Shown: in pieces, positions 63,748-64,000 of the stretch | Position numbering within the stretch: the first letter of the stretch is position 1 | How the letters are laid out: the number at the start of each line of letters is the position of its first letter | NCBI RefSeq assembly: GCF_963675455.1 | Contig: NZ_OY776217.1 | Coordinates: 2,900,001-2,964,000 of the forward strand | DNA: 64,000 bases | Source: Emcibacter sp. | Lineage (GTDB): Bacteria; Pseudomonadota; Alphaproteobacteria; Sphingomonadales; Emcibacteraceae | Direction: 5' to 3' | Made by a program: the position numbers and the translations under genes | The notes under the pieces: model-generated | Databases searched by the model: none | Told to the model about the DNA's origin: nothing | What the model saw: the letters and a program-made list of their open reading frames with translations, nothing else

Positions 63748-64000
63748 ATGTCAGAAACACATAAATTTTCAACGCTTGCCATTCACGCCGGGCAACAATC
63801 GGACCCCACGACCGGGGCCTGCGCCACACCGATTTACCAAACGGCCTCCTATGAATTTGAAAGCCCGGAACAGGCCGCTGCCCTGTTCAACCTGCAGGAG
63901 TTCGGCAACATCTACAGCCGTCTGACAAACCCGACAGTATCCGTCCTCGAAAACCGGGTCACTGCCCTGGAAGGTGGCGCTGCCGCCCTGGCCGTCGCCT
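63748..64000 (+). CDS. metY: O-acetylhomoserine sulfhydrylase (partial, runs off the window)
   Basis: The first 84 residues are present. HKFSTLAIHAGQQSDPTTGA, ATPIYQTASYEF and NIYSRLTNPTVSVLENR are the start of the Cys/Met metabolism PLP family and specifically resemble O-acetylhomoserine aminocarboxypropyltransferase, which makes homocysteine from O-acetylhomoserine and sulfide. AAGGA eight bases before the ATG sets the start. The PLP lysine lies beyond the window edge. No SAM-II riboswitch pattern was seen in the 237-bp gap upstream. Confidence 0.9.
   Translation, partial: MSETHKFSTLAIHAGQQSDPTTGACATPIYQTASYEFESPEQAAALFNLQEFGNIYSRLTNPTVSVLENRVTALEGGAAALAVA

Noticed and set aside
1..64000. 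CRISPR array
   Set aside because: No regularly spaced identical repeats of 24-40 bp seen; the repeats noted are short or only paired.

Overview
The window looks like a chromosomal segment of a mid-GC, free-living (probably marine) alphaproteobacterium. The evidence is the housekeeping block recJ-glpX-hom-class I aminotransferase, an N-terminally extended ribosomal protein S9, a class I PHA synthase, and a rich set of TonB-receptor, S9/M20 peptidase, amidohydrolase and Rieske oxygenase genes. An Emcibacterales/Kordiimonadales-type lineage would fit, but that is a guess from gene content. One tRNA (Glu) is present; there is no rRNA, no CRISPR array and no intact transposase.

Layout. 0-9 kb: an OmpW porin, a membrane GGDEF-EAL protein, thpR, a broken TonB-dependent receptor (in-frame amber plus a 5' frameshift), and a TPR-sulfotransferase. 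9-23 kb: a divergent catabolic island. A seven-gene leftward operon holds a BKACE/DUF849 enzyme, a GNAT remnant, a CehA-type hydrolase, an S9 peptidase, an APC permease, a hotdog thioesterase and an M20 peptidase. It faces a rightward LysR, class III transaminase, acetylpolyamine amidohydrolase-like and NhaC operon. 23-31 kb: a second catabolic region with an amidohydrolase lipoprotein, a Rieske oxygenase, a CrtI/PYROXD2-like FAD enzyme, a BetI-like TetR, an APC permease and a DDAH-like amidinohydrolase. Shared TGTACA-N2-TGTACA palindromes tie these together. 31-34 kb: a penicillin-acylase-family gene bracketed by a 202-bp direct repeat made of the 5' end of an alcohol dehydrogenase gene. 34-42 kb: a globin-MCP-CZB chemoreceptor, an OM barrel, an orphan pseB, a 1-kb gene-poor tract with repeats and a terminator, an XRE-SulP pair, and a decayed phage integrase next to tRNA-Glu.

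42-49 kb is core metabolism (recJ, glpX, hom, aminotransferase, phaC). 49.4-54.1 kb holds the most unusual locus: two tandem QueC-like PP-loop ATPases followed by two tandem ATP-grasp ligases of the 'sugar-transfer-associated' type, which look like a small-molecule or peptide-bond-forming system with no known product. 54-64 kb contains a gamma-carbonic anhydrase, argC, two paralogous degenerate GGDEF/EAL-like proteins, an L16-hydroxylase-like JmjC protein, a split Aer-type aerotaxis pair (PAS protein + soluble MCP), rplM-rpsI, and the start of an O-acetylhomoserine sulfhydrylase.

Functionally, the 9-31 kb half reads as scavenging of N-acylated, peptidyl, methylated or quaternary amines: hydrolases release the amine, transporters import it, and the transaminase, BKACE, thioesterase, oxygenase and DDAH break it down. 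All substrate assignments are inferences from family and context.
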